This document shows positions 1 through 5,763 of a stretch of DNA of 5,763 bases, in pieces. The notes under the pieces are model-generated. The model was given only the letters and a program-made list of their open reading frames with translations, had not been told where the DNA came from and searched no databases. Numbering within the stretch: the first letter of the stretch is position 1; each line of letters begins with the position of its first letter. Position numbers and translations under genes: made by a program. The DNA comes from Planctomycetota bacterium (lineage in GTDB: Bacteria > Planctomycetota > UBA8742 > JACQVU01): assembly GCA_016209585.1 (NCBI GenBank), contig JACQVU010000491.1, positions 1-5,763 on the forward strand, in the 5' to 3' direction.

Positions 1-2304
1 CGCGGGCGCGCCCGGCGTGGCCAGCCAGGAGGCGATCTCGTCCACTCCGTAGACCGCCAGCCGATCCCGCGCCGCCCGCACGGCGGCGGCGTCACGCTCT
101 GAAGCCTCGTCCAGCGTCAGCAGGTCCAGCGCCAACGCGGCGTTGCGCAACGCCTCCTCGAACCGCGGGCGGGAAGGGTCTGGCTCCAGCCGGTTGACGG
201 TGAAACAGCGCACCAGCGCGCGGAGGCGATCCCGCGGCCCAGCCGCGCCCCGAAGCAGCAAACCCGCCCGCCCGGCCAGCGCCGACACCACCGCCGGCGA
301 GAGCGGCTGGGGGGTCGCGGCCGCCTCGCCCCCGCCCGTCGCGCCCTGGGCGGTGGACGGCGCGGGCGCGCCCGCCGTGCCGGCCGGGGCAGGTCCGTTC
401 GGTGACAGGGCGGGCGCTGGCGTGCTTGGCGCTGGGAGGGGCGCGGCCCCACCCGGCGCGGCCGGTGGGGGCGCGGTGGTGGGATGGGCGGCTTGGGCCA
501 GCGCGCCGGCGAGGGCGTCGGCCTGTTCACTGACACCGTCCACCCGCGCCCGGAGGTCGCGCATGGCGCGGGCGAAGATCACCGCCATGCCGCTGGGACC
601 GACGACCCGGAAGAGGATAGGCCGCGAGCGCGCGCCGGTGGTGTCGTTGGCGGCCGGCCAGGCGTGGGTGCGGTCTTTGGCTTCGGCGAACACCGCGAAC
701 TCCTCGCCCACCGCCGGGGCGCTCCCGCCAGCGTCGCGGAGAGCATCCACCTCCATCAAAAGATCAACCGCCAGCGGCCCCCGGTAGTCCGCGCCAGCCG
801 GCCGGCCGTCGCGCCAGGTGAAAGCCTCCTGTCCGGCGCGTGTCGCCAGCAGCCGCCACCGCTCCACGCCGAAATCCTCCTCCACCTTCAGCGTCAGCGG
901 CGCGACGGCGCGGGGCGTGACCGGCACGGCAGCGGCGCCTTCCTCGATCGGAACGAGCGCACAGACGAGCGCCGCCTTGGGTGGCAGGTCGGGTCGCGGC
1001 TCCACCGCGAGCGTGACGGGGCGATCCGGCGCCAGGCCGACCTCGTCGCGCACGTGAGCGTCCACGCGGGTGTCGCCCTCCTGGATGGTGAACGTGGCCT
1101 CCAACGAACGGCGGGTGTCGAGCGCGTCGGGCCGCGTGAGCGCGATCTCTCGCGCCACGCCTCCGGCCCCGGCCACGGCGATGCGCGACGAGCGATCCCG
1201 CAGCGGGCGGTCGCCTTCCAGCCGCAGCGTGACGCGGCTGCCGAAGGGGGCGCGGATCGAGCGCGGGCTGTCGACCACCTCATCGGAAACCGCCAAGGCG
1301 GTCGGGTAGACGATGCGCGCCTCACACCGCGCCACCACCGGCGCCGGAAGCGCCTGGATGCGGATGGGCACGCTTTCATAATCGCCGGCCGACAACCTCG
1401 CCTCGCGGTCGGTGATCACTTCCCGCGCCACGAAGCGGTACCGCGCCTCGCCCGGCGCCCCGCCGGGATCGGCCGGCCGATCCAGCGGCGCGGTCTGCGC
1501 CCGCCGCTCGCCACCGGCGAGAAGGAAGGCGGCCTCAGCCTCATGTGGAGTTTCGGAGGCGCGGTCGGGCACGAGGTCGATGGCAAGATCAGAGCCGCGC
1601 GCCACCACCACGCGCCGGGGGTTCGCCTCGTCCACCGCGAAGTTCAGCGTCAACCCCGCCGCCGCTTCCGGGAAACGCACCGTGGCGCGCACCCGCGGCG
1701 GCCAGGGGGCGTCGGTCGTGAGCCGGGAGATCCAGCGGCGCACCTCGCTCTCGCGCGCCTCGAAAAGCGCCCCCGCCGCCAAGACCAGCGCCGCCAACGC
1801 CGCCATGCGCCGCAGCGCGGGCGCGAAGGAGACGAACCCGCCACCAGCGGCCGCCCGCGCGTCGGCGGCGGCGCGCGCCAGGGCCAGGTCAACGAACTCC
1901 CGTTCCGGGCCGTCGTCTGGAGCGGGGCGGCCGGCGAACTCCAGCGCGGCGCTGAAGGCGTCGTGCAGGTCCGGGCGGCGAGCCTCCACCACTCGCGCCA
2001 GGTCGGCGTCGGTCAGCGCCGCCGCCAGCGGCCGCGCCAGCGCGCGCCAGGCGCACAGCGCCGCCACCGCCCCGGCCGCGACCAGCAGCGCGGCCCGCAG
2101 CGCGCGGGGCGCTTCCTCGCTGAACCACTCGTGAAGCCCGAAATCGACCAGGAAGTGGGCCAGCAGCGCGGCCAGCGCCACGGCCAGCGTGATCGCCGCG
2201 CCGCCCAGAACCTGCGCCAGGCGGATGCGCGCCCGCAGCCCGGCCAACGCGCGCCGGACCGGCCGCAGGGTGGCGCTCACGGGCGGCGGGGCGGCGGCGG
2301 TCAT
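1..2304 (-). CDS. Membrane-anchored DUF4175-like protein, N-terminal 768 residues (C-terminus beyond window edge)
   Basis: The minus-strand frame is open from the ATG at 2304 to the left edge without a stop, so the gene is partial. Hydrophobic helices lie at about residues 29-51, 69-88 and 165-181. Between the second and third is DADLARVVEARRPDLHDAF (99-117), a segment typical of DUF4175-like proteins. Beta-rich segments follow at about 200-565. They include VRDEVGLAPDRPVTLAVEP (418-436) and a DDYGL-like VEEDFGVERWRLL (474-486), and end in a Ser-Arg-Pro stretch before FRVVGPSGM (565-573). Next come a helical stretch (574-606), an Ala/Pro/Gly linker (607-670) and a charged helical region. The likely topology is an inner-membrane anchor with a large periplasmic part. 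The start overlaps the stop of the upstream gene as ATGA, and a GGAGG lies 10 bases before it, so the start is well supported. The family's biochemical role is not known to me. Relatives often neighbour MoxR/DUF58/BatA genes (general knowledge, not seen here). The family assignment is by pattern only and fairly likely; the coding call is near certain. Confidence 0.85.
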   Translation of the reverse strand, partial: MTAAAPPPVSATLRPVRRALAGLRARIRLAQVLGGAAITLAVALAALLAHFLVDFGLHEWFSEEAPRALRAALLVAAGAVAALCAWRALARPLAAALTDADLARVVEARRPDLHDAFSAALEFAGRPAPDDGPEREFVDLALARAAADARAAAGGGFVSFAPALRRMAALAALVLAAGALFEARESEVRRWISRLTTDAPWPPRVRATVRFPEAAAGLTLNFAVDEANPRRVVVARGSDLAIDLVPDRASETPHEAEAAFLLAGGERRAQTAPLDRPADPGGAPGEARYRFVAREVITDREARLSAGDYESVPIRIQALPAPVVARCEARIVYPTALAVSDEVVDSPRSIRAPFGSRVTLRLEGDRPLRDRSSRIAVAGAGGVAREIALTRPDALDTRRSLEATFTIQEGDTRVDAHVRDEVGLAPDRPVTLAVEPRPDLPPKAALVCALVPIEEGAAAVPVTPRAVAPLTLKVEEDFGVERWRLLATRAGQEAFTWRDGRPAGADYRGPLAVDLLMEVDALRDAGGSAPAVGEEFAVFAEAKDRTHAWPAANDTTGARSRPILFRVVGPSGMAVIFARAMRDLRARVDGVSEQADALAGALAQAAHPTTAPPPAAPGGAAPLPAPSTPAPALSPNGPAPAGTAGAPAPSTAQGATGGGEAAATPQPLSPAVVSALAGRAGLLLRGAAGPRDRLRALVRCFTVNRLEPDPSRPRFEEALRNAALALDLLTLDEASERDAAAVRAARDRLAVYGVDEIASWLATPGAPA
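295..486 (-). other. Low-complexity Ala/Pro/Gly linker within the DUF4175-like protein
   Basis: Residues 607-670 of the membrane protein consist almost entirely of Ala, Pro, Gly, Thr and Ser (for example TTAPPPAAPGGAAPLPAP). They contain no predicted secondary structure and only one charged residue, Glu660. The linker separates a helical stretch ending in ADALAGALAQAAH from a second charged helical block starting near SPAVVSALAGRA. It probably acts as a flexible tether between two modules. The GAPA motif it contains is encoded by a 14-base string at 361-374 that recurs at 1-14 (also GAPA), so another such linker may begin at the window edge. Confidence 0.75.
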
Positions 2305-4721
2305 GGCCGTTTTTCCTCCATCTCGATCAGCGTGAACAACTCGCTGTCGGTAACGGCCAGGAAGCGCCGCCCGCCGACCGTGGCGGCCAGCATGTGGCCC
2401 CCGCGCGCCTTTGAGAGCGGCGTCTCCTTGGGCAGCGGCCAGCGCTCCGCTACGGCGCGGGTGGCGAGGTCCCAGCGCAGCAACTCCGACTCCGTCAGCG
2501 CGAAGATGCCGCGCGCCGTCAAAAGCGCCTCCCCGACGATGCTCCCCTTCATCTCCTCCGCCCGATGGGTGATCTTCCCGTTCCGCAGGGAGATTTCCAC
2601 CAGCGCGCCCGCGGCCTCCTGCGCGTAGGCCCGCCCCCGGAATTCCCCCAACAACAGGTTGCCGGCCGGCGCGCCTTCGCCGGTCGCCCACCGGGGCCGG
2701 CCGGTGGCCAGGTCGAACGCCAGGAGCCGCGTGGTGTCGGCCGGCGCGACCAGCGCCACGTCGGCGCCGGCGACGACCACGCCCCGCGCCCAGCCGCGCA
2801 GCGCCAGGTCGCGGCCCACCACGTTCTTGCGCCGGTCGCGGCGCTCGGTGGCCGCCAGTTCACTGCGATACTTGGCCACCCAGACCGGCGCGCCGTCCGT
2901 GGCCCGCAGGGCCGCCACGGCGCCGGCGTTCGTGCCCACGAAAAGGAGACCGGCCCGCAGGACCGGCGCCGTCGGCTCCGGCGCCCCCGACCCCGCCAGC
3001 GCCAGCGCCTCGTCGAAGGGCTTGGCCCGAGAGATCGCCCGCCGCCAGCGCACCGCGCCGCTCGCGGCGTCGAAACAGGCGGCCGTGGTCTCGGCGTTTC
3101 CGCCCCGTTCAGCCACGCCGGCGGCGAACACCGCGTCCCCGGCGACCAGCGGCGCGCCCCCGAACCGCAGCGCCGAGAAGTCCGTCGCCGCATGTTCCGC
3201 CGCGCCCGCCGCCTCCCCCGGCGCGGGCGTCTGCCAGAGCAGCGCGCCGTCCGAGGCGGAGAAGACCACCAGCGTGTTCACGTCGATCTCCCCCTTCGAC
3301 GCCTCCAGCGCCGGCATGAACGCCGCCACCCATCCCCCAGCGGCGCCGAACGAGTGCGCCAGCGTCGGCAGCGGCAACGGACGCGGCGGGCTGGATTCCC
3401 GTCCCCGGAATATCTCCACGAAGCCGCGGAAGGGGTCGCCGCTCGGTTCGTTCTCGATCCGGGTGAATGAGAGCCGCCCCGGCGTCGGCTTGGCCTGCCC
3501 GATGACCCCCTTCTCGACCGCCGGCAAGTGGAACCGCCGCCAACGATCCCCCTGGTGGATGTAGAGGCAGTCGCCCACCAGCGCCGGGTAGGTGCGCACC
3601 TCCCGCGCGTCGATGCGCGCCGGCCCCCCGGTCGCCAGGCGGCGCATGAGGTCGTCAATACCGGCGCGCGCCGCCGTCTTGCGCAGTTGCGCCCCGTGTC
3701 GCCCGGAATAGAGCCGCTTCGTCGGCGGCGCGAACGCCACGCCGGAAAAGTCGCCGCCCGGAGACGCCACGTCGGCGCAGAACACCCCCCAACCCAGCGC
3801 CCCCGCCTGCGCGCGAATCCGGGCGATCTCGGCCCGCAGCGCCGCCGGCGCTTCTATCGCGGCCCCGTCAAAGGTCACGCGGGCCGCGCCCGGCGGAACC
3901 TCCCGGCCCAGGTGCAGCGCGTAGGAGGCCGCGGCCGGCTTGCCCAAACGCACGTCCAACTCCGCCAGGATCGCCGGCTCGTCGTCCGGGTGGGCGACCG
4001 CGGCCAGCGCGGCGCCGCCCATCACCTCTACCGTCGGCTCCAGGCGATCTCCCGGCCCCGAGAGCGCCGCCAACCGCGCGTACGCGGCTGCGGCGTCGCG
4101 CAACCGGCCGTCCTCCCAGGCGAGCGCCACGCACTCGCCCAGCGCGCGCGCCGCGCCCGTCGTTCCGGGATGGCGGTCGGCCACCGCGAAGCGCCCAGCC
4201 TCGCCCGCGCGGGCCGCCGGCGCGGCCCGCCACCTCGCCAGCGCCGCGTCCGACGCGCGGTTGTCGACCGCCAGCAACCGCGCGCGCTCCTCGGCTGGAC
4301 GCGACGAGGCCGCGAGAACGAACAATCGCCCCAGCGGCGCGTAACGTTGCGCCACCGGGTCAATCTCCGCCCGACCCGTGGGGAATGGCACGGGATGATC
4401 GGGGTAGCGTTCGCCCAGAACGCCCAGAGCCTTCAACGCCGCCTCGGCCTCAGCCGGCTTGCCCGCGCGCACGAGTGTGAGAACCTCTTGATACCGCACC
4501 GCTTCGAGGGCGATCCCGCATAACTCGACCTTCGGGTTCACGTCGTCGCCCGCGGGCGTTCCCAGGCGCGCGAGATCCTCCGCCCGTAGCACGCCGGCGG
4601 CGGAGAACAGCCCGATCACCAAGCCGAGCGCCAGGGAAACGGCGCGCCACGGACAGCCCCCTGGCTCCACCAGCGCTGCCCTGGCTTTCCGTTCCTCCAT
4701 ATATGAGTGGTAGTCGTTCAC
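2301..4721 (-). CDS. Exported PQQ-like beta-propeller protein with helical, TPR-like N-terminal part
   Basis: This is a complete gene of 806 codons from GTG at 4721. A charged n-region is followed by a hydrophobic core (about residues 28-44) and a likely signal-peptidase site after LRA (A47|E48). No lipobox is seen. Residues 60-270 are Ala-rich helices with TPR-like pieces (AGKPAEAEAALKALG at 86-100; GRLRDAAAAYARLAAL at 205-220). From about 377 on, PQQ-like blades recur with degenerate D-x-x-x-G-x-x-x-W tails: VFSASDGALLWQT (486-498), CFDAASGAVRWRR (549-561), ALRATDGAPVWVA (604-616), AFDLATGRPRWAT (668-680), plus weaker ones at 709-722 and 749-761. Such repeats usually form a binding or scaffold propeller, as in BamB. 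I see nothing showing that it binds PQQ or is a dehydrogenase. In-frame alternative starts are ATG at 4700 and GTG at 4670. Both keep the signal peptide and none has a good Shine-Dalgarno, so the exact start is unsettled. The gene overlaps the membrane-protein gene by 4 bases, so the pair probably works together. The propeller call is firm; the function is unknown. Confidence 0.88.
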   Translation of the reverse strand: MNDYHSYMEERKARAALVEPGGCPWRAVSLALGLVIGLFSAAGVLRAEDLARLGTPAGDDVNPKVELCGIALEAVRYQEVLTLVRAGKPAEAEAALKALGVLGERYPDHPVPFPTGRAEIDPVAQRYAPLGRLFVLAASSRPAEERARLLAVDNRASDAALARWRAAPAARAGEAGRFAVADRHPGTTGAARALGECVALAWEDGRLRDAAAAYARLAALSGPGDRLEPTVEVMGGAALAAVAHPDDEPAILAELDVRLGKPAAASYALHLGREVPPGAARVTFDGAAIEAPAALRAEIARIRAQAGALGWGVFCADVASPGGDFSGVAFAPPTKRLYSGRHGAQLRKTAARAGIDDLMRRLATGGPARIDAREVRTYPALVGDCLYIHQGDRWRRFHLPAVEKGVIGQAKPTPGRLSFTRIENEPSGDPFRGFVEIFRGRESSPPRPLPLPTLAHSFGAAGGWVAAFMPALEASKGEIDVNTLVVFSASDGALLWQTPAPGEAAGAAEHAATDFSALRFGGAPLVAGDAVFAAGVAERGGNAETTAACFDAASGAVRWRRAISRAKPFDEALALAGSGAPEPTAPVLRAGLLFVGTNAGAVAALRATDGAPVWVAKYRSELAATERRDRRKNVVGRDLALRGWARGVVVAGADVALVAPADTTRLLAFDLATGRPRWATGEGAPAGNLLLGEFRGRAYAQEAAGALVEISLRNGKITHRAEEMKGSIVGEALLTARGIFALTESELLRWDLATRAVAERWPLPKETPLSKARGGHMLAATVGGRRFLAVTDSELFTLIEMEEKRP
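2315..2319 (-). promoter_or_regulatory. Shine-Dalgarno site for the DUF4175-like gene
   Basis: On the minus strand, GGAGG lies inside the last codons of the propeller gene, with 10 bases between it and the ATG at 2304-2302. Together with the ATGA stop/start overlap it fixes the downstream start and supports translational coupling. Neither of the other two genes in the window has a comparable site. Confidence 0.75.
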
Positions 4722-4747
4722 GCCGAGTCTCTCATGTCTACGCCGAG
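4720..4747. repeat. 8 bp direct repeat with 20 bp period in the divergent gap
   Basis: ACGCCGAG occurs at 4720-4727 and again at 4740-4747, exactly 20 bases apart, about two helical turns. The left copy overlaps the GTG start at 4721 of the propeller gene. This could be a tandem half-site for a regulator acting on the leftward leader, or chance. Confidence 0.25.
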
Positions 4748-4797
4748 ACCGGCTCCGCGTTTGCCGGAATGGCCACCGAACCGCGCCACTGCTTCCT

Positions 4798-4803
4798 TAT
4801 AAT
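4798..4803 (+). promoter_or_regulatory. Candidate -10 element (TATAAT) for the M28/PA gene
   Basis: A perfect TATAAT stands out in very GC-rich DNA, 18 bases before the ATG at 4822. No recognisable -35 occurs 16-18 bases upstream (about 4774-4781 reads CACCGAAC), and there is no extended TG motif, so an activator or another sigma factor may be needed. Transcription would start near 4810, leaving a leader of only about 12 bases. That fits the absence of a Shine-Dalgarno. Confidence 0.5.
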
Positions 4804-4807
4804 GCAA

Positions 4808-4820
4808 GACCGGTCCGGTC
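4808..4820. repeat. Perfect 13 bp inverted repeat, possible operator
   Basis: GACCGG-T-CCGGTC is a perfect 6-1-6 palindrome. It spans the expected rightward transcription start and ends one base before the ATG at 4822, and it also overlaps the leftward -35 candidate. A repressor bound here could block both directions. A further copy of the half-site, AGACCGG, occurs at 4746-4752, against AGACCGG at 4807-4813. Short GC palindromes arise easily in such DNA, so the operator role is inference. Confidence 0.4.
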
Positions 4821-4821
4821 A

Positions 4822-5763
4822 ATGACGAACACCATGCGTCGCCATTCGCGTGTCGCCTTCGCCGCCCTCGCCACGGCTCTGACCGCCTCTCTGGCGCCGA
4901 CGCCTGCCGCCGCGCAGGAACCGCCTGCCCCGGACAATGACGAAGGCGACCTTCTTGCGGCGCTCACCCGCCTTGGCCCGCGGGAAGCCGGCAGCAGGGC
5001 GCAACTGGAGGCGTCGCATCTCGTCGCCCGTCGTCTGGCCGCCGCCGGGTATGCCTTGGAGGAAGAGGCCTTCGCCTTTCTCCGCCATATCCGCCGTCCG
5101 GAGCCGGGGTTCGACGGCGCCGGCGCGCGACTCTTCCTCGCGGAAACCGACGCCGCCGGACCGCCCGCGGCGGGGACCGAGTTCCCGGCCGAGTTGCTCC
5201 CCTACTCCGGCCTCCAACCGCGGCCGTTCGATACCAGCGCCGCGCTGGTGAGCGGCGAAGTGGCTGGCGACGCGCTGTTCCTCCGAGTCGGAAGCGCCGC
5301 GGAATACCGGGGCCGCGACGCGAGCGGCCATTTCGTGATCGTGTACCGGACCGACTACACGCTCGCGAAGCGCCGCTCAGTCTTCGACACTCGTGGGGCC
5401 TCCTCCCCGTCGCTCGCCGAGCAATACCGCGCGGCGGTGGACGCGGGCGCAGCCGCGTTGATCGTGGTCTCCGAGGGAACCGAGCATCTCCAGGCTGGCG
5501 CCGTGCGTAACGCCTCGCTGGGTATCGGGCCGATTCCGGCGCTCTCCGTCTCCGGCGCCACCGGTCGCAACCTCATCAAACGGTTGTTCCTGGCCAACCC
5601 CGAGATCGCCGCCCGCTGGAAACGGGAGGTGACCGACCCCGAAGCCGCCGCCGGACCCAATCCGCCCCGCGACCTCGCCGCCCGCCTCCTGAAACAGCGC
5701 GAGACCGTCTACGGCGCCTGCGCCAGCATGCTCGCCGATCTCCCCGCGCCGCCCGCCGAGCGC
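4822..5763 (+). CDS. Secreted M28-peptidase-like protein with PA domain, N-terminal 314 residues (C-terminus beyond window edge)
   Basis: The frame is open from ATG at 4822 to the right edge. Residues 1-31 form a signal peptide: Arg-rich MRRHSR, a hydrophobic AFAALATALTASLA core and an AAA|QE cleavage site. No lipobox Cys is present. Residues 43-83 (LLAALTRLGPREAGSRAQ, then a helix to AAAGYALEEEAF) match the usual lead-in of M28 zinc aminopeptidases (xxLxxxGPRxxGS...A..L...G..V). Residues 140-255 resemble a PA (protease-associated) domain: HFVIVYRTD (170-178), an Ala-rich helix with AAVDAGAAALIVVSEG (204-219), and IPALSVSGATGRNLI (238-252). The metal-binding catalytic residues would lie beyond the window, so peptidase activity cannot be confirmed. 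Residues 260-314 contain KQRETVYGACASM and no recognised motif; M28 proteins usually reach their catalytic domain soon after PA. A second in-frame ATG at 4834 also keeps the signal peptide. No Shine-Dalgarno is seen. Divergent from the propeller gene. Confidence 0.8.
   Translation, partial: MTNTMRRHSRVAFAALATALTASLAPTPAAAQEPPAPDNDEGDLLAALTRLGPREAGSRAQLEASHLVARRLAAAGYALEEEAFAFLRHIRRPEPGFDGAGARLFLAETDAAGPPAAGTEFPAELLPYSGLQPRPFDTSAALVSGEVAGDALFLRVGSAAEYRGRDASGHFVIVYRTDYTLAKRRSVFDTRGASSPSLAEQYRAAVDAGAAALIVVSEGTEHLQAGAVRNASLGIGPIPALSVSGATGRNLIKRLFLANPEIAARWKREVTDPEAAAGPNPPRDLAARLLKQRETVYGACASMLADLPAPPAER

Larger units (their letters stand above)
4796..4822 (-). promoter_or_regulatory. Candidate leftward sigma70-type promoter for the propeller/membrane-protein operon
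   Basis: Read on the minus strand, TTGACC (4822-4817, five of six matches to TTGACA) is followed after 15 bases by TATAAG (4801-4796, five of six matches to TATAAT). The spacer is shorter than the usual 16-18, so strength is doubtful. Transcription would start near 4789, giving a leader of about 68 bases to the GTG at 4721 or 88 to the ATG at 4700. The -10 shares the symmetric TTATAA core with the rightward -10. Confidence 0.4.

Noticed and set aside
1..374. The 14-base repeat at 1-14 and 361-374 as a mobile-element or recombination repeat.
   Set aside because: Both copies are in the same reading frame and encode GAPA in Ala/Pro/Gly-rich protein segments, so codon bias explains the identity.
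484..2628. A 714-codon plus-strand open frame running antisense through the membrane-protein gene and into the propeller gene.
   Set aside because: Its product is rich in Arg, His, Gln and Gly with no domain, signal peptide or Shine-Dalgarno, and it crosses the junction of two well-supported genes. Long antisense frames are expected opposite high-GC coding DNA.
2565..3564. Two overlapping plus-strand open frames of 301 codons each opposite the propeller gene.
   Set aside because: Low-complexity Arg/Pro/Ala products without motifs, and the opposite strand encodes clear propeller blades here.
3528..4523. A 331-codon plus-strand open frame opposite the N-terminal half of the propeller gene.
   Set aside because: Arg-rich product without recognisable domains; the minus strand encodes the signal peptide and helical repeats continuous with the propeller.
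2301..4721. Reading the propeller protein as a PQQ-dependent alcohol or glucose dehydrogenase.
   Set aside because: Only degenerate blade tails are seen, with no recognisable cofactor or calcium-binding residues or cytochrome c CxxCH motif. A binding or scaffold propeller is the safer reading.
4761..4766. TTGCCG as the -35 partner of the rightward TATAAT.
   Set aside because: The spacer to 4798 would be 31 bases, far beyond the usual 16-18.
4819..5331. A 170-codon minus-strand open frame opposite the M28/PA gene.
   Set aside because: Its Arg/Gly-rich product has no motif, while the plus strand gives a signal peptide, an M28 lead-in and a PA domain.

Overview
The window is a very GC-rich stretch of bacterial chromosome holding two gene units that point away from each other across a 100 bp gap. 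On the minus strand, a complete secreted protein with a PQQ-like beta-propeller (2301-4721) is followed, with a 4-base ATGA overlap, by a large membrane-anchored DUF4175-like protein that runs off the left edge (1-2304). On the plus strand, a secreted protein with an M28-peptidase-type N-terminus and a PA domain starts at 4822 and runs off the right edge.

The large membrane protein (N-terminal helices, an 'xADLARVVEARRPDLHDAFSAALEF'-type segment, repeated beta domains, a charged helical C-terminal part) and the company of an exported PQQ/TPR-type protein look most like Planctomycetota or a related high-GC lineage (PVC group, Hydrogenedentota, Sumerlaeota and the like). In such genomes similar proteins often sit beside MoxR ATPase / DUF58 / BatA-type genes. 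This is inferred from protein style alone. No rRNA or other taxonomic marker is present, and the MoxR-type genes are not in this window.

Region by region: 1-2304 is coding on the minus strand throughout, including a 64-residue Ala/Pro/Gly linker (295-486). 2301-4721 is the propeller gene, whose last codons carry a good Shine-Dalgarno for the downstream gene. 4722-4821 is the only intergenic DNA. It holds a perfect TATAAT pointing right, an overlapping TTGACC-15-TATAAG element pointing left, a perfect 6-1-6 inverted repeat between the rightward -10 and its start codon, and an 8 bp direct repeat spaced by 20 bp. 4822-5763 is the M28/PA gene. No RNA gene, mobile element, CRISPR array or convincing terminator is visible.

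All three products are predicted to act at or beyond the cytoplasmic membrane. The two minus-strand genes are almost certainly co-transcribed and translationally coupled, so they probably work together, perhaps as a membrane-bound partner and an exported scaffold. The divergent M28/PA gene may share their control region. I see no clear sign of a wholly new system. The most distinctive parts are the compact, apparently bidirectional control region and the unusual membrane protein/propeller pair.
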